From positions 5,620,510 through 5,684,509 of the forward strand of contig CM032816.1 in assembly GCA_019155185.1 (NCBI GenBank): 64,000 nucleotides of DNA, read 5' to 3'. Below the pieces are notes generated by a model that worked only from the letters and a program-made list of their open reading frames with translations, ran no database searches and had not been told where the DNA came from. The stretch is from Beaufortia kweichowensis (taxonomy: Eukaryota; Chordata; Actinopteri; Cypriniformes; Gastromyzontidae). The stretch's first letter is position 1. The number at the start of each line of letters is the position of its first letter. This document shows, in pieces, positions 50,104 to 62,204 of the stretch. Position numbers and translations under genes: made by a program.

Positions 50104-52117
50104 TTTTCTTTAGGAAATCAAGAGAGTCTGAAAAATGTAAACACAACGATACAGATGTTGTAAGATTCCAACAGTAAAATGTGTGAAGAATTTCTGCTGG
50201 TTCAAAAGGAAAAGGTTACAATTATTACAAAGACATCACTCTCAAACACTGGTCTATATAGTGTGGTTAGTTCCAGTCCTTGATTCTGGTCAATAGTTTA
50301 GTTTATTTATGATAAATTACAGCTATGAACACTTCAACGATTCTGTGCATCACTGCAAAGCACCCTTTAACACAATTGAACACACATCACAGTCACTCTG
50401 GGACTAATTTTTCCAGAAGAAGGAAGACTTTTAGTGTTTTTACTTAATACAAATTGCATTGATGCATATTTTTAGATCTTACGTATGTCTATTATGTGGT
50501 AAGCATTTTATCAAAGCAACAAGGTACTTAAAACTAGAATATGTCTTTCATAAAAAAGCACAGCCTCTCCTAAATAATTGCTTAGGTTTTATGTCTATAT
50601 ATGATAAATACACAAAATACACAAGTTCTGCTTGTGAAAATACAATTTACTTGCTAATAAGAGTCTCAAACAAAATCAAAACGAATTATTGTAAATTTAA
50701 AGTAGTTTCTTCTCACTCTAGCAGCCGGTACCTTAAAAACATTATTTTGTTTCCCAGTGGACTGATATAAACCTGCGCACATTCAGCTTCAATTTGGCTT
50801 TTATCTGGTCATTTGAATCAGATCGATTGAATTGTCTGTGCAACATACAACACCGTCAAGACAGGTTGAAACTATTAACAAGTTGTTAATAGTGGACAAT
50901 TAAAGCACCTGTAAAATCTGTCATTTGGATGACCGAAGAGCATCTCTCCAGGTATGCGTCACACACCTTGCTAAACGCATAACTTAAAAGTAACATACTA
51001 AAATCACAGCATTTTGCTGACAAAACGAGAGGATCTTTGAGTTAAAGAAACACATCTGTCGATAGAAGCGTTTCAATCCGTGTGTGATTTGTGTAAAAGT
51101 AAAATCGTGTTATTAAATCTGTGGTAAGAGTCACGTAACGGTCACGGGCTGCAAACTAAACTTTAGGCGGCGCTTAGCAACATGTCCTCTCGAAAGATCA
51201 TTTTCCTGCAGCACGATTAGTAAATGTCATCATTATTGTTAATATTTAATGATTAAAATCGTGCACTTACTTCATTTACTCACCTTTACTCTTGCAGCTT
51301 GTTATATCATACCGGACACTCACGCGCTGTTCGAAGACGTTTATCAAACGGAAACAAGTGCATCATGGGAGTTGTAGTTTATTGAAGAATTATATAAATA
51401 TTTTTATATAACGTTCTTAACTTTCTAATTCTAGACTGAGTAAAGCGAGTCTAATTATTTAATAGTAAAATAACAACATAATAGTGGAGAAAAAATATTG
51501 CTATTTACTAATATAGTGATTTTCTGGGTATTAAACATACTTCACTGTGAGGCGTAAACAGGTTGTTTTTATTTAATTTAATTGAGAAAACAAAATAAAA
51601 CGAATGTTAAAACCATATGAAAAAAATCAACTTATTATAATTTATAAATGTGCTAACATGAATTACTTTAAACTTTACATTATCTGACTCAGATCTTGGC
51701 CAAGTGGCAAATTATGTCTTTAGTTTGATTGATTAAGAAACACAAAAATGATAAATCTGGTTGATTTAGAAATACTCTGGGTTTTAATGGCATGAGTTGT
51801 TGGTAATTTGTACAGCACAGAGTCAGCAAACGGCATACTTGGCTAATTAAGTTCCTTATTTCCAGACCAGAAGAGCTTAGAAAAGGTCTGTTTCAAATAA
51901 TGGCCACCGTGTTACACCATATGTCTTGTCCCTGCTCAATCTGAGCAACAATTCAAGTGATCAAAGAAAACCAAGACGCAGCACAAACCAGCCATTTCTA
52001 TATAACAAACCGTTTTGTATATTGTAACCCTAACAAAATTTTACATATACACAAATAAAGATTTAGTACACATGTAGGTACATATTCCGACAATAATACT
52101 GTCAAAGGATGACTGTA
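50104..52117. other. neil1 5' region and commd4 3' flank
   Basis: The stretch holds the neil1 5' UTR and promoter, with probable first non-coding exon near 51290-51330, and the commd4 3' UTR. An open frame at 50459-50770 is A+T-rich and looks accidental. No further gene is visible. Confidence 0.45.
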
Positions 52118-53545
52118 TCACTGCAGAGCATTCATGATAGCCTGTGCTTGCTTGAGTTCTGGAAACAATAGAAAATAAATCTTTTGTGAACATAAAACAG
52201 AAATGTATTAAGAAAAATAAAAAGTTGATTACGCAACTAAACATTAATATTTTAGTTTATGCAAGTTCTTCTCACCTGTTAACAGTACTCTGAACTTGTC
52301 AGAAGTGATGGAGACGACGGTGGTCTCAGTTGAGTCTGTCTCTGGGTTTTGTGCCTGAAGCCTGAGCTGAACTGTGGGCTCATTGACTTCCTTTAGTTCA
52401 CTGGAACTCAGGGTGTAATCTACCCTCCAGTTAACCGCTTCCAGACGACCCACTAACACAAAGTAGATAAAAGCATCACAATCATTAAGCTCCTTCCTTG
52501 CTACAACATTTAACAACGACACACAGTTTTAATATGCACACTTGCACTGTCATCAGTTTTTGGCATTACTCACAGCGTAGGCTGCTCTCTCTCAGCTTCT
52601 CCTGTAGGGCATTGTGCTTATCCTCATATGATTTGCACAATCCTGTGGTGTGTTCTAAAAAGGCATAGAAGAACCATGCAAGCCATTCATAGAAGGAACT
52701 GGAGAACAGACATTCTTAAGCCTATCATTATAATCTTACTAAGAATGACATGATTTGTTTTTTGTTGTGCAAGCAAATTAGTGTAAATTTAAAACAAGCT
52801 ATTGTTATGATATAAATACACAAATCCTTACCTTTAGGCAGGCCAAGCTGTTGTAGTTCACTAGAGAGAGATTCGCTGTCTACATCATGCTTTGCAGCAT
52901 TTGACAGGATAAAGCTCAAGACAGCAATACTGGCTTTGATATCTCCACTCTCTGTATAGGAACATTACCAGCAATACACAAGTAATTGTATGTATATTGA
53001 ATAACGAGTCATTGTATTTTACAGAAAGATTTTCACTCACCAAATTTTGCATCTGAAGTTAATTTGGCAACTTTATCATACTGGAAGGAAATAATAAAAT
53101 AGTATTTAGTACAATATCTATGTAGTAAACATAAAACATGACGTGCTTTATCTAATGTTGTCTTACGTCGATGCCCTCATCAAGCAGATCTTTAATGACT
53201 TGCCCACACAGAAGTTTCATCTTGACACTAGACTGTAAAGAACAGAAACCCGAGAAAATCAATACAGTTTGTTAAGGCATAAAACAACACAATCTTGAAA
53301 AGCAAAAACAAATCTTACTATTCTTGCTAGGGTGCTTATTTCTGCAAGGACCCAATCAGGACAGTCTAGATCTCCACAAAATCGGAACCTCTATATAAAG
53401 ATGATAGAAAAATGGTTCATGTTTACTGTTATTCTTAAATTTAGCGGTAGCTATCCACAACACGATTAAACAAAAAGCCATATAGTACAATCTGAAGCAA
53501 GAATACAATGAGTTATTATTACATATGAAATACAATATTTACCAT
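52118..53545 (-). CDS. commd4: COMM domain-containing protein 4
   Basis: COMMD4 is a subunit of the Commander/COMMD assembly that acts in endosomal recycling and NF-kB control. Eight exons join in frame: 53545-53543, 53390-53319, 53232-53167, 53080-53041, 52951-52832, 52654-52574, 52452-52276, 52158-52118. They give 199 aa, identical to the human length. The protein begins MRFRFCGDLDCPDWVLAEIS; the helical N-terminal domain contains SFILSNAAKHDVDSESLSS. The C-terminal COMM domain contains VNWRVDYTLSSSELKEV, a Val/Leu-rich beta strand and SDKFRVLLTELKQAQAIM. The first coding exon supplies only the ATG. The gene is divergent from sema7a. Confidence 0.95.
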
Positions 53546-54351
53546 TGTGACATTTATCTGTTAGGGTTAGTCAGTCAGATGCTTCTTCCTGAGCATAAGC
53601 GGCTGAGATTACTGAAAGCTTCTTCTTCTTTGGTGTTTTATTGGCGGTTGGCAAACCATCTTACACGTGCATTTACCGCCACCGACTGGACTGGAATGTG
53701 GATCAAGATATATGCATATAAATATACAAACAAACAAACAACAACAAAAAAAATATACTAATATATTCTCTTACTTAATTCACATTCTTTTATAAACTTA
53801 ATAATATCATCATATATCATGTTAGCTGTTTTCCCCAATAAACCTGATAAAGAAAAGTCATGCTGCCAAATACCTCTATTTTTAAAACTATTTTTTATTA
53901 TACGTATGGCGTATAATATTCAATTTATTAGTTTAATTTTATATTTTAAATATTTGTCAATTTTGCCCTATATACAGTAGAACACGGATACAGTATGGAA
54001 ACGTTTAGCCTTTAGACACACAAGACGTGTGTATGTAAAATGGGCCAAATGTGACAGGGTGTGTTAACAATTTCTTTTTTAAACAGTAATAAATGAATCA
54101 TGCGACAGATACGCGAATACTTGACTTGAAACAAATACTTACTATATGTCAAATCGATGTAGTAATGCAATGCAATAATGTGCGATAATACCCTATCCTA
54201 CCTGTATACGTAGTGTAATTTTAATTTTGTACACTAATTGAACAGCAGTTATGGATTAAATGTGGGCGGTGCTAACCAGCAAAAGCAATGTAATCTCTGC
54301 TGTATTTCATTCGGATCAGTGCTGCCAGGGTTGTGTGACGCACGCGTAATC
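53546..54351. other. commd4 / sema7a divergent promoter region
   Basis: About 800 bp separates two head-to-head start codons. At about 53618-53690 lies a G+C-richer patch (GGCGGTTGGCAAACC, TTTACCGCCACC) that looks like part of a widespread dispersed repeat. Some AAC-rich simple sequence follows at 53725-53750. No coding frame is supported. Confidence 0.5.
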
Positions 54352-57300
54352 ATGCTCCTAAAACTACGATATTATTTCGATATCAAAGGAAATGTGGCAT
54401 ATCTGTATTTTATTTATGGATTATACTTTCAGTCTGTTTTTTCTACAGACACCACTAATCCTAGATTAACACTCAGACAAGGTAAGAATGAAGCGTGTAC
54501 ACACACTCCTGTAAGTATAATAGCAACATTGTATCTGGCTCTATATATTCTGTTATACACTGTATTCTTGTATACTTCAAATATTTTATATAATGCATAA
54601 AATGTCTAAGACTATTTATTATGTCTGTGAGCGATTTATGTGTTTATTTAGCCTATGAACAGCCTTTTATCCAGTTTTATTTCTCCGCAGACAGTGATCG
54701 ACTGTTATACAACAGAAATTACAGTCAGACAGTGTTTTTTCGTGAACAGGACTCCAATAGTCTGTTTGTGGGTGGATTAAATGTTGTGTTACACATTGAT
54801 GTGGACAATATGCAGATTTTACAGGTAATTCCTAAACAGTTGTTTTTTAATATGCAGTATAATGGTGTTTAATATGTGTAATATAATAAGTTTGTATTGG
54901 GTTTATAAAATTTGATGTGAAATTCTTGAAGAATTACCTTGCTGAAAGGAAAACAAGAAAAACCTTTAGAACGATTGTAATAGATTTATTGGTTATAATG
55001 CGAATTGTATTGGTTTAAAGAGAAACTATAATAGTTTTCATCAACGTTTACTATAGAGATTTTCTAACCTTTTTTAAACTGTTGCATACGGAACTTTGCT
55101 CTGCCTACATTTTGGCTTTAAATTAGAAGTTAAAATGACTGGTTAGTCCAAGCCTAAATTATAGATGTGGATTGATTTCAGAAGTCTAAACTATCATTGA
55201 CGACACAGCACTCGAATATCAGCCTGACCCTGATATTTCAACAAAGTATAGCGTGTCATGTGTTTGAGCATGTTTGAGTTTATTCAGGCTTTATTAAACA
55301 AAACCAGTGAATGAAAAATGGAACATAGGACAATGGGATTTAACAGGTACTCATTAAAGATTTACTAAATCGGGAGGCACAGAAAGCTGTTACTAGTTGC
55401 TTTAAATAATTTAAACTTTAATGATGTTTTAGATCTGATAGAAAACAATCCCAATAGTATTTTACATCAAAAACCTGTGATTTCTTGTTTTGTACAAGTT
55501 TTGGTTTTCAAATGTGTGAAGTATTGATTATAGCACCAAAGTTTTCTCCATCTTGAAAAGTTGAATTGCTTCTTAATATCTTCTAATAGCCAACAGCATG
55601 TAAGATTAGGGTGTTTTTAAATGTTTGTCTTATGCAATTACCGTTTTTTTTTTTTTGTAGAATTATACCCTGACTCCAGACTTGTGTAATAAGGTAAGTT
55701 TTATCATTTTATTTACAAAGGGGTTTTCAGTATTTTCATACTTTGTCTTACTATTATTTTTCCTTTTATACAGATGCCTTGTGAGAATTTTATCACAGTA
55801 ATAGAGCACTTTCAGAATTGCACATTTGCATGTGGAACAAATGGAGAAAAACCCAAGTGCTGGAAACTGGTAAGGCAAATAACATTTCTTTACAACATTT
55901 TTTCTAACCAAGCCTGTGCTATATATTTAGACCTACATATGGTCATATTTGGCATACTTGTGGTATACTTGTGAAATGCCTTTTTAGTATAGTGGCAGAA
56001 ACTTGCCAGTTTGTTGCTGATCTGCACTTGCCAGATAACATAAAATCTCCACAGTATCCCAAAGAAAGCAATCATTCCATGGAGGTTATAGACGGCACAG
56101 GGATCTCACCTTACACGTGTACAAAAAACTCCTTATCCCTTGTTGCAGGTATGTGGAGATCCTACCAACTTAATGCTCTTGATCTGCCTAATAGACTTTG
56201 TGTATAATCTGCAAGATTATAGTCTTAAACCTAAACTTCCATTAATTATTCTGCATAGGAAATGTTTACACCATGATTGCATTATATGCGTACTGTATTT
56301 AGAGTATATATGAGTGGGTCGGTCTGTTAAATAAATGTTTGATATGTTTTAGATGGAGATCTCTATGCTGCAGCTCCTCTTTTCAGTGACGGGACTCTTC
56401 TGCAGTTTCGTAGGAAGGCTGGAAATCGAAACAGTTTATGGATGCATGATCAATGGCTTTCAGGTTGGTGGAAACAAATGCATGTTTATTTTTACATCAT
56501 GTCATGGTCATGCATTGGTTTTTGAAGGTAGTTTTATTAAAATTTTATTAGCAATGCTTTACAAAAAGCTTTTTGGGTCTACAGTCTACATGACATCTGC
56601 TAACGAGTTCATGCTGTTCACCCAAATTTTAGACAGACAGAGAACTTGCTCAGCTAAAACACCTCAGTGTAAAAAATGAAGTGTGAAAGCCAAGGACCTT
56701 TTTAGTTTTACTGACCTTGCACCTGCTAAACAAACAGAACACCATATTTTAAGGCCAACACTGCAGCAAAAAAAATACACTGTTCTCTCACATCCTCCAA
56801 GGCCTTTACACCAGAACAGTTTGATATAGCATGAATAGTATTAGATCACTTTGTTTAAAAAGATACAATTCTTGACTCTTTTGGCACAGAACCTACTTTC
56901 ATCTCCAGTTTTCTGGCCAAGCACAAAGACGATCCTATAAACGAGAAGATTTACGTCTTATTCCGTGAGAAAAACTCAGACACCAGTCCAGAAGCGGATC
57001 CTTGGATATCCAGGGTGGCCAGAATGTGTAAGGTACTTGTTTCCTATTATTAAATGCCTTTAAATGTAATAATTAAAAAATATATATATTCTGTCAGCAT
57101 TTATTTGGCATACAAGAACCTGTTTGGCAATATTGAATGTGACATCAAACCTGACGTCTTCATACAGAGTTCGTTTTTTTGTGGAAGTATACCTATACAT
57201 GTTTGAATAAATATGAATATAGAGTCTTGCAAGGTTTGCCGCACACGTCCTGAAAAGTAAAGCCAAAACATTTCGATCGCCCCCTGGTGTCGGGCTGTGA

Positions 57301-60300
57301 AAACCCCACCCTCTCCATGTTAACAAAGATCGTTTCTGTAGTTCAGGTAGTTTTGGTCAAGTTAATGCAAGATCAAGTGTTTGTTTTTGAATAAGTCGGG
57401 TTTAAGGTAGTTATTTGGTGCTTCAAAACGGGTGTGACGTCATGATTGACAGCTGTGATTAAAAGCTTCTCTGAGAGAAAATGTTTTGGAGCCACCAACA
57501 GAATTGTTTCAGGCAGAGATTGGAGCTTTAACTTTAATTTATCTGTTTATTTCGCATAAACATAATAAGTTCTGCAGGAGCATGGCAGGACTTTCATACT
57601 GCAGCTCCATGCAGGCATGCATCCATGTTTGGCTAATTTTTACAATGGAAGGAAGTGGAGACATATCCTTGTTTTTGATGTGTTTAGTTGAGCATTCAAT
57701 TCAGAACAGTCTTACAATCAGTTTTGAATCATAGCAAAATGTTTCGATAGGATACCATGAGAAAAAAATGACCAACAAAAGTGAATTCAGCAAGTTTTTT
57801 TTCTACCTACACATTTTAAGAACAGATGAATGGCCTTTTCTTTTCCATTTCTACAAATATTTCAGTTAACAGTAAAATCTTTGACTTTTGAAAAGCAACC
57901 ATTTGTGATTTCCAACTTAACAATGAACGTTGTGCAATTTCTCACAAACAGGGATTGTTTATCCACTGTTAGACTAGTACTTAGTAATTATTATGAAACC
58001 AAACCAGGGATGAGCATTTAAAGACTCCTTAAGAATCTATTTATGCGTGTGCGTGTGTCTATTTATAGGTGTGTAACAATATGTGGTTGATCTTTGTTAA
58101 CCCTGTAATGAACAAATGTGGCAATATTGAGCACATAGAAAATGATTGATTTCTCATTGTAGGTTGATGAGGGCGGTCCCAAACAGCATCTCCAAAACAT
58201 CTGGACCTCCTTTCTCAAAGCAAGACTTGTGTGTGGGATTCCTAGAGAGTCGCTGTACTTCAACCGTCTGCAGGATGTTTTCATCCTGCACGCTGAGGAC
58301 TGGAGAGACTCACGGGTGTATGCTCTCTTCTCCAGCAGCTGGTAAAGAGTTACTTCATGTTACTTCTCGAGCTACATCCTCTTAGAGAGATTCCTTATTC
58401 TATATTATGTATAATAGACATTCAGACTCCAAAAAGGGAAACAAAGGGTTGTTTCGAGATGAGCATAACAATAGCGTTTCTGTGAAGGAAGCATTGCCTA
58501 CGTGATGCTTTCCAGACGCTGCTAAATTTTAACTTTCAGTGCATAATTTGCTCCATGAGGTTTGTTCACCTGACGTGAATGATACTCATTTTCTTTAGAC
58601 AATCTAGCCTAGTTATTTTTGTAAATGGCACAATCACAGACACAAAGGTTAAGACACAACTGATGTCTCTCATGATCTTAAAAATCTTTTAATCCGAAGG
58701 TGTATATTTCAATGTTTGAAATTACTTTTATAGACAAAATATGATTGTGCCAACATATTCATTTCTTTAATTAAAAAAGCTAAACTTTTATGTGAAAAAT
58801 ATTTTTAGAATGGATTACCTGGTGCAAAAAATGAATTAAAAGCAGCCAATAAGAGTTCAGCATAGATTGAAATTTCTTCAGTGCTGTTTAAAAGCTTCTC
58901 AGATTAAGACCTCAAGAAGCTGAATGATAAAATGTCAAGAGAATTATTTTTCAAATTCTAGACAAAGGGTGACGACTTTTGAAGATGTTAAAATATAACA
59001 CAGTGTTCATTTATTGTGGATGCTTTTAGTCACAACATAATTCCCACAGTTACAATTGTGTTATTTCATGGTTTTGATGAGTTTACTGCTATTCTAAAAT
59101 GAGGGAAAAATTTATCAACAGTGAGTAAGTGTTTCAAACTTTTGACTGGTACTGTAGATGTATTTGCAAAACAATGCGCACTAACAACCCTTTTAAACCA
59201 TGTTATAGGAACTCTACCGCTGTCTGCATATATTCTTTGGCAGATCTTGATGCCGTCTTTGAGGAATCGTCCTTCAGAGGTTATGATAAGGAAATTCCCA
59301 GACCAAGACCAGGAACAGTAAGCAACAAGATACAATCCAGTGCAGCTGGATGTGCCATTCTTTACAGGCCACAACCACTCCACTAGGAATAACAGGAACA
59401 CAACAAAAAAACAAACAGAAAACCAACAATAAGTCTACTTCTGGCTCTCCTTTACAAGCTCATGTGGGCTACACATCCAGTGAACTTACTGGTCAACCAC
59501 AATTACTCACAATTCTGACATTCTTCCACTCAAATATCTTTTCCGTGTGAATGAGGATGACGTTCACCACATGTTTCTCCACTTTTGCGTTGAGTAGTAT
59601 CTGTGGTAACGCTTCATGTTCTGAGTTAACTTTATTAAATTCATAAATTTGTCAACAATTATTGTGCCCAACAGCTTCCTCAATGATTTTTACCTTTGAC
59701 CCAAAGGTGAAATGTTCTTCTTGTGTTCAACAATAGCTGTTTTAAATAGACTATCATACTTGAGGAAATGAGAGGTCATTTCTAGCCCATTGTTTTTGAC
59801 ATTGGAAAGATTGTACTGTCTGATTGTCAGACCTCAAACAATGTCTGCTTTTACTATAACTCTTATAGGCTTAATGTAACCACTGAAACTCTTTCTTCCA
59901 CTCAGTGCGTGAACAACAGCAAATCCACTCCTGTTGCCACTCTCAATATCATTAAAGACTACCCAGAGATGGAGGAGTGGATTAAACCTATCCATAAAGA
60001 CATGCCTTTCTTCACAAGCATTAACAACTATACCAAGATAGCGGTTGACAGCATCCAAGCGTCAGATGAACGCATGTACAACGTACTGCTGCTGGCCACA
60101 GGTACCTTACCGTACAACACTGGTTTTAAAAGGGATAATTCTTTTGGTATTTATTCATCATCATGTCATTCCAAACCTCTATGACTTTCTTTTGCAAAAC
60201 ACAAAAGAAGATATTTTAAAGAATGTTGATAAAAACAACACTGAACCCCATTGACTGGCATTATATGGACACAAAACCACTGAGACATTTCTTAAAATAT

Positions 60301-60379
60301 CTTATTTTGTGTTAGACAGAAGAAAGAGTCATACAAGTTTTAAACAACATAAGGCTGAATAAATAATATATATATTATA

Positions 60380-60422
<43 letters not shown>

Positions 60423-62204
60423 AAGGCTGTAAATCTGTGTATGAAGACATTGATTTCCTCCAAACCAAAGAGATATAAAGAATAGTCTTGATACAACATG
60501 TACTACCCTTGTTACAAGTTTAAATCGCTTGCTATTTTTCTCACAGTATTTTTAGCCTTCATCTTGTACAGTACCTACAGTAAATCCATGGTCTCTCTAT
60601 TCACATGAACGATTCAGCCACGGAAACATTATTGATTCTGTCTATACAGGCTGTAACTCGAGCTGATCACATTTTGCTGTTCCATCTTTATTCCTCTTAG
60701 ATAATGGCATGATCATCAAAGTCCTAGAGAATGACTCCAACCCCTTCATCATCTCTGAAACAAGTCTTTACAACGGTTCAGCACCAATACAGTCTATGAA
60801 ACTGGACTCTGAAAGGGTAAACAGCTTTGATCATTACTAAACACATGAAGAACGTATTTAAAAATCAGACTGGAACTGAGTATAATCAAAAATTGGTTGT
60901 GTCTCCAGAGGAAGCTGTTTGTAGGATATCCTGGTCAGATGTCTGTGTTAGACCTTCAGAGATGTCAGGACTACAACGCATCCTGTCAGGATTGTGTTCT
61001 TTCCAGGGATCCCTACTGCGCTTGGACTGAACATGGATGCACACCGCAAACAAAGTATGCTCCATACATACATTTATGAATTCATTTAATATTTCATAGT
61101 TGAATTCTAATCTATTCATGACAAACTATATATTAATGGAAAAGTTTAAAACTTAAGAATATTTGACTAAATTTCATACCAAAAAAAATGTAACTATTAA
61201 TGTTATTTGTAAAAATACCTCAAATAAACTAAATAAAAAAGATTAAAAACATTTTTTATAATAAATAAATAAAATAAAAAGTTGTGGTGTATTGCATTTT
61301 AATGTGTATGCTCAATATGTGCAGTGACACTTATCAGATTAAGAAACATCTAAGCTAAATTATTAAACTTTGGCATGTATCATTTGTGGATTTGACATGA
61401 AGGATATCCAGTCTTATTAGTCATTAGTCAAAAAAGAGGGAATAGAGGACATTTTAGGACCATAATATTATGGAAACTTTGACATGGGTGCAGACCAGAG
61501 AGAAACCACCCTAGCAACCATATAGCAACACACTAAGAACATCACCTTGGCAACAAAATCCAGTGCATTGCCAGCCTCCCACAACCCTCAAGCATCATTG
61601 TGACTAATTTTCCCATGCAAGCACCTCTTACAGATTCTAATGTAAAAATCTGTCATCTAAATCTTTTCCTTGAATACTTGTGTTACAGTGGAGGAATACA
61701 AAATATTGCTGATGGAAACACATTTGTATGTGATACAGATTCAGGTATGTTTTTACATTAACCCTGTCATGTCTTTAATGCATCACTGTTATATAGAGAG
61801 AATCTAGACTCATGTTTTTCTTAAATTAATGTTTTTTAGTTGGAAGATACAAACGAGATCTGACGCCGACATCCATTCCTTTAAGAACTCGACACTCTGT
61901 GCCCGTCGGGGTTCCCTTTTACCTCTCGTGCCCTGTCGATTCCCATCATGCAACTTACAGGTGGAAACACAAAGACAAAAACAGCGTGTGCCAGCAGAGC
62001 CAATCAGAATGTCTCCTTCTCATTCCAGAAATGACAGCCGATGACTACGGCAATTACAAATGCATATCACACGAACAAGACTACACCAAAATTGTAAAGG
62101 ATTACGACCTTTCCTCTCCTCCTTCTGCTGTTAGCACTGCTTTGAAGCATAAATGGTCTATGGTCTCATTTGTCACTGTTTTCTTTTATCTGTGCTGGCT
62201 GTAA
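54352..62204 (+). CDS. sema7a: semaphorin 7A, GPI-anchored
   Basis: SEMA7A is a GPI-linked semaphorin that promotes axon growth and modulates T cells and monocytes through integrin beta-1 and plexin C1. Fourteen exons join in frame for 650 aa (human 666): 54352-54481, 54691-54824, 55661-55693, 55774-55869, 56010-56148, 56353-56463, 56890-57032, 58163-58341, 59209-59317, 59906-60101, 60701-60816, 60909-61054, 61689-61744, 61840-62204. It has a signal peptide (exon 1), a Sema domain (CGTNGEKPKCWKL, ISPYTCTKNSLSLVAD, KIYVLFREKN, SRVARMC), a PSI domain (CQDCVLSRDPYCAWTEHGC), and one Ig domain (YLSCPVDSHHATYRWKHKDK ... DYGNYKC). The C-terminus is hydrophobic and Ser-preceded (SFVTVFFYLCWL), fitting a GPI signal. 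The mammalian RGD is replaced by Lys-Val-Asp. The exon 5 acceptor is chosen by phase and is the weakest junction. Confidence 0.94.
60364..60421. repeat. (TA)n microsatellite
   Basis: About 58 bp of TA repeats with one interruption in sema7a intron 10. Confidence 0.95.
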
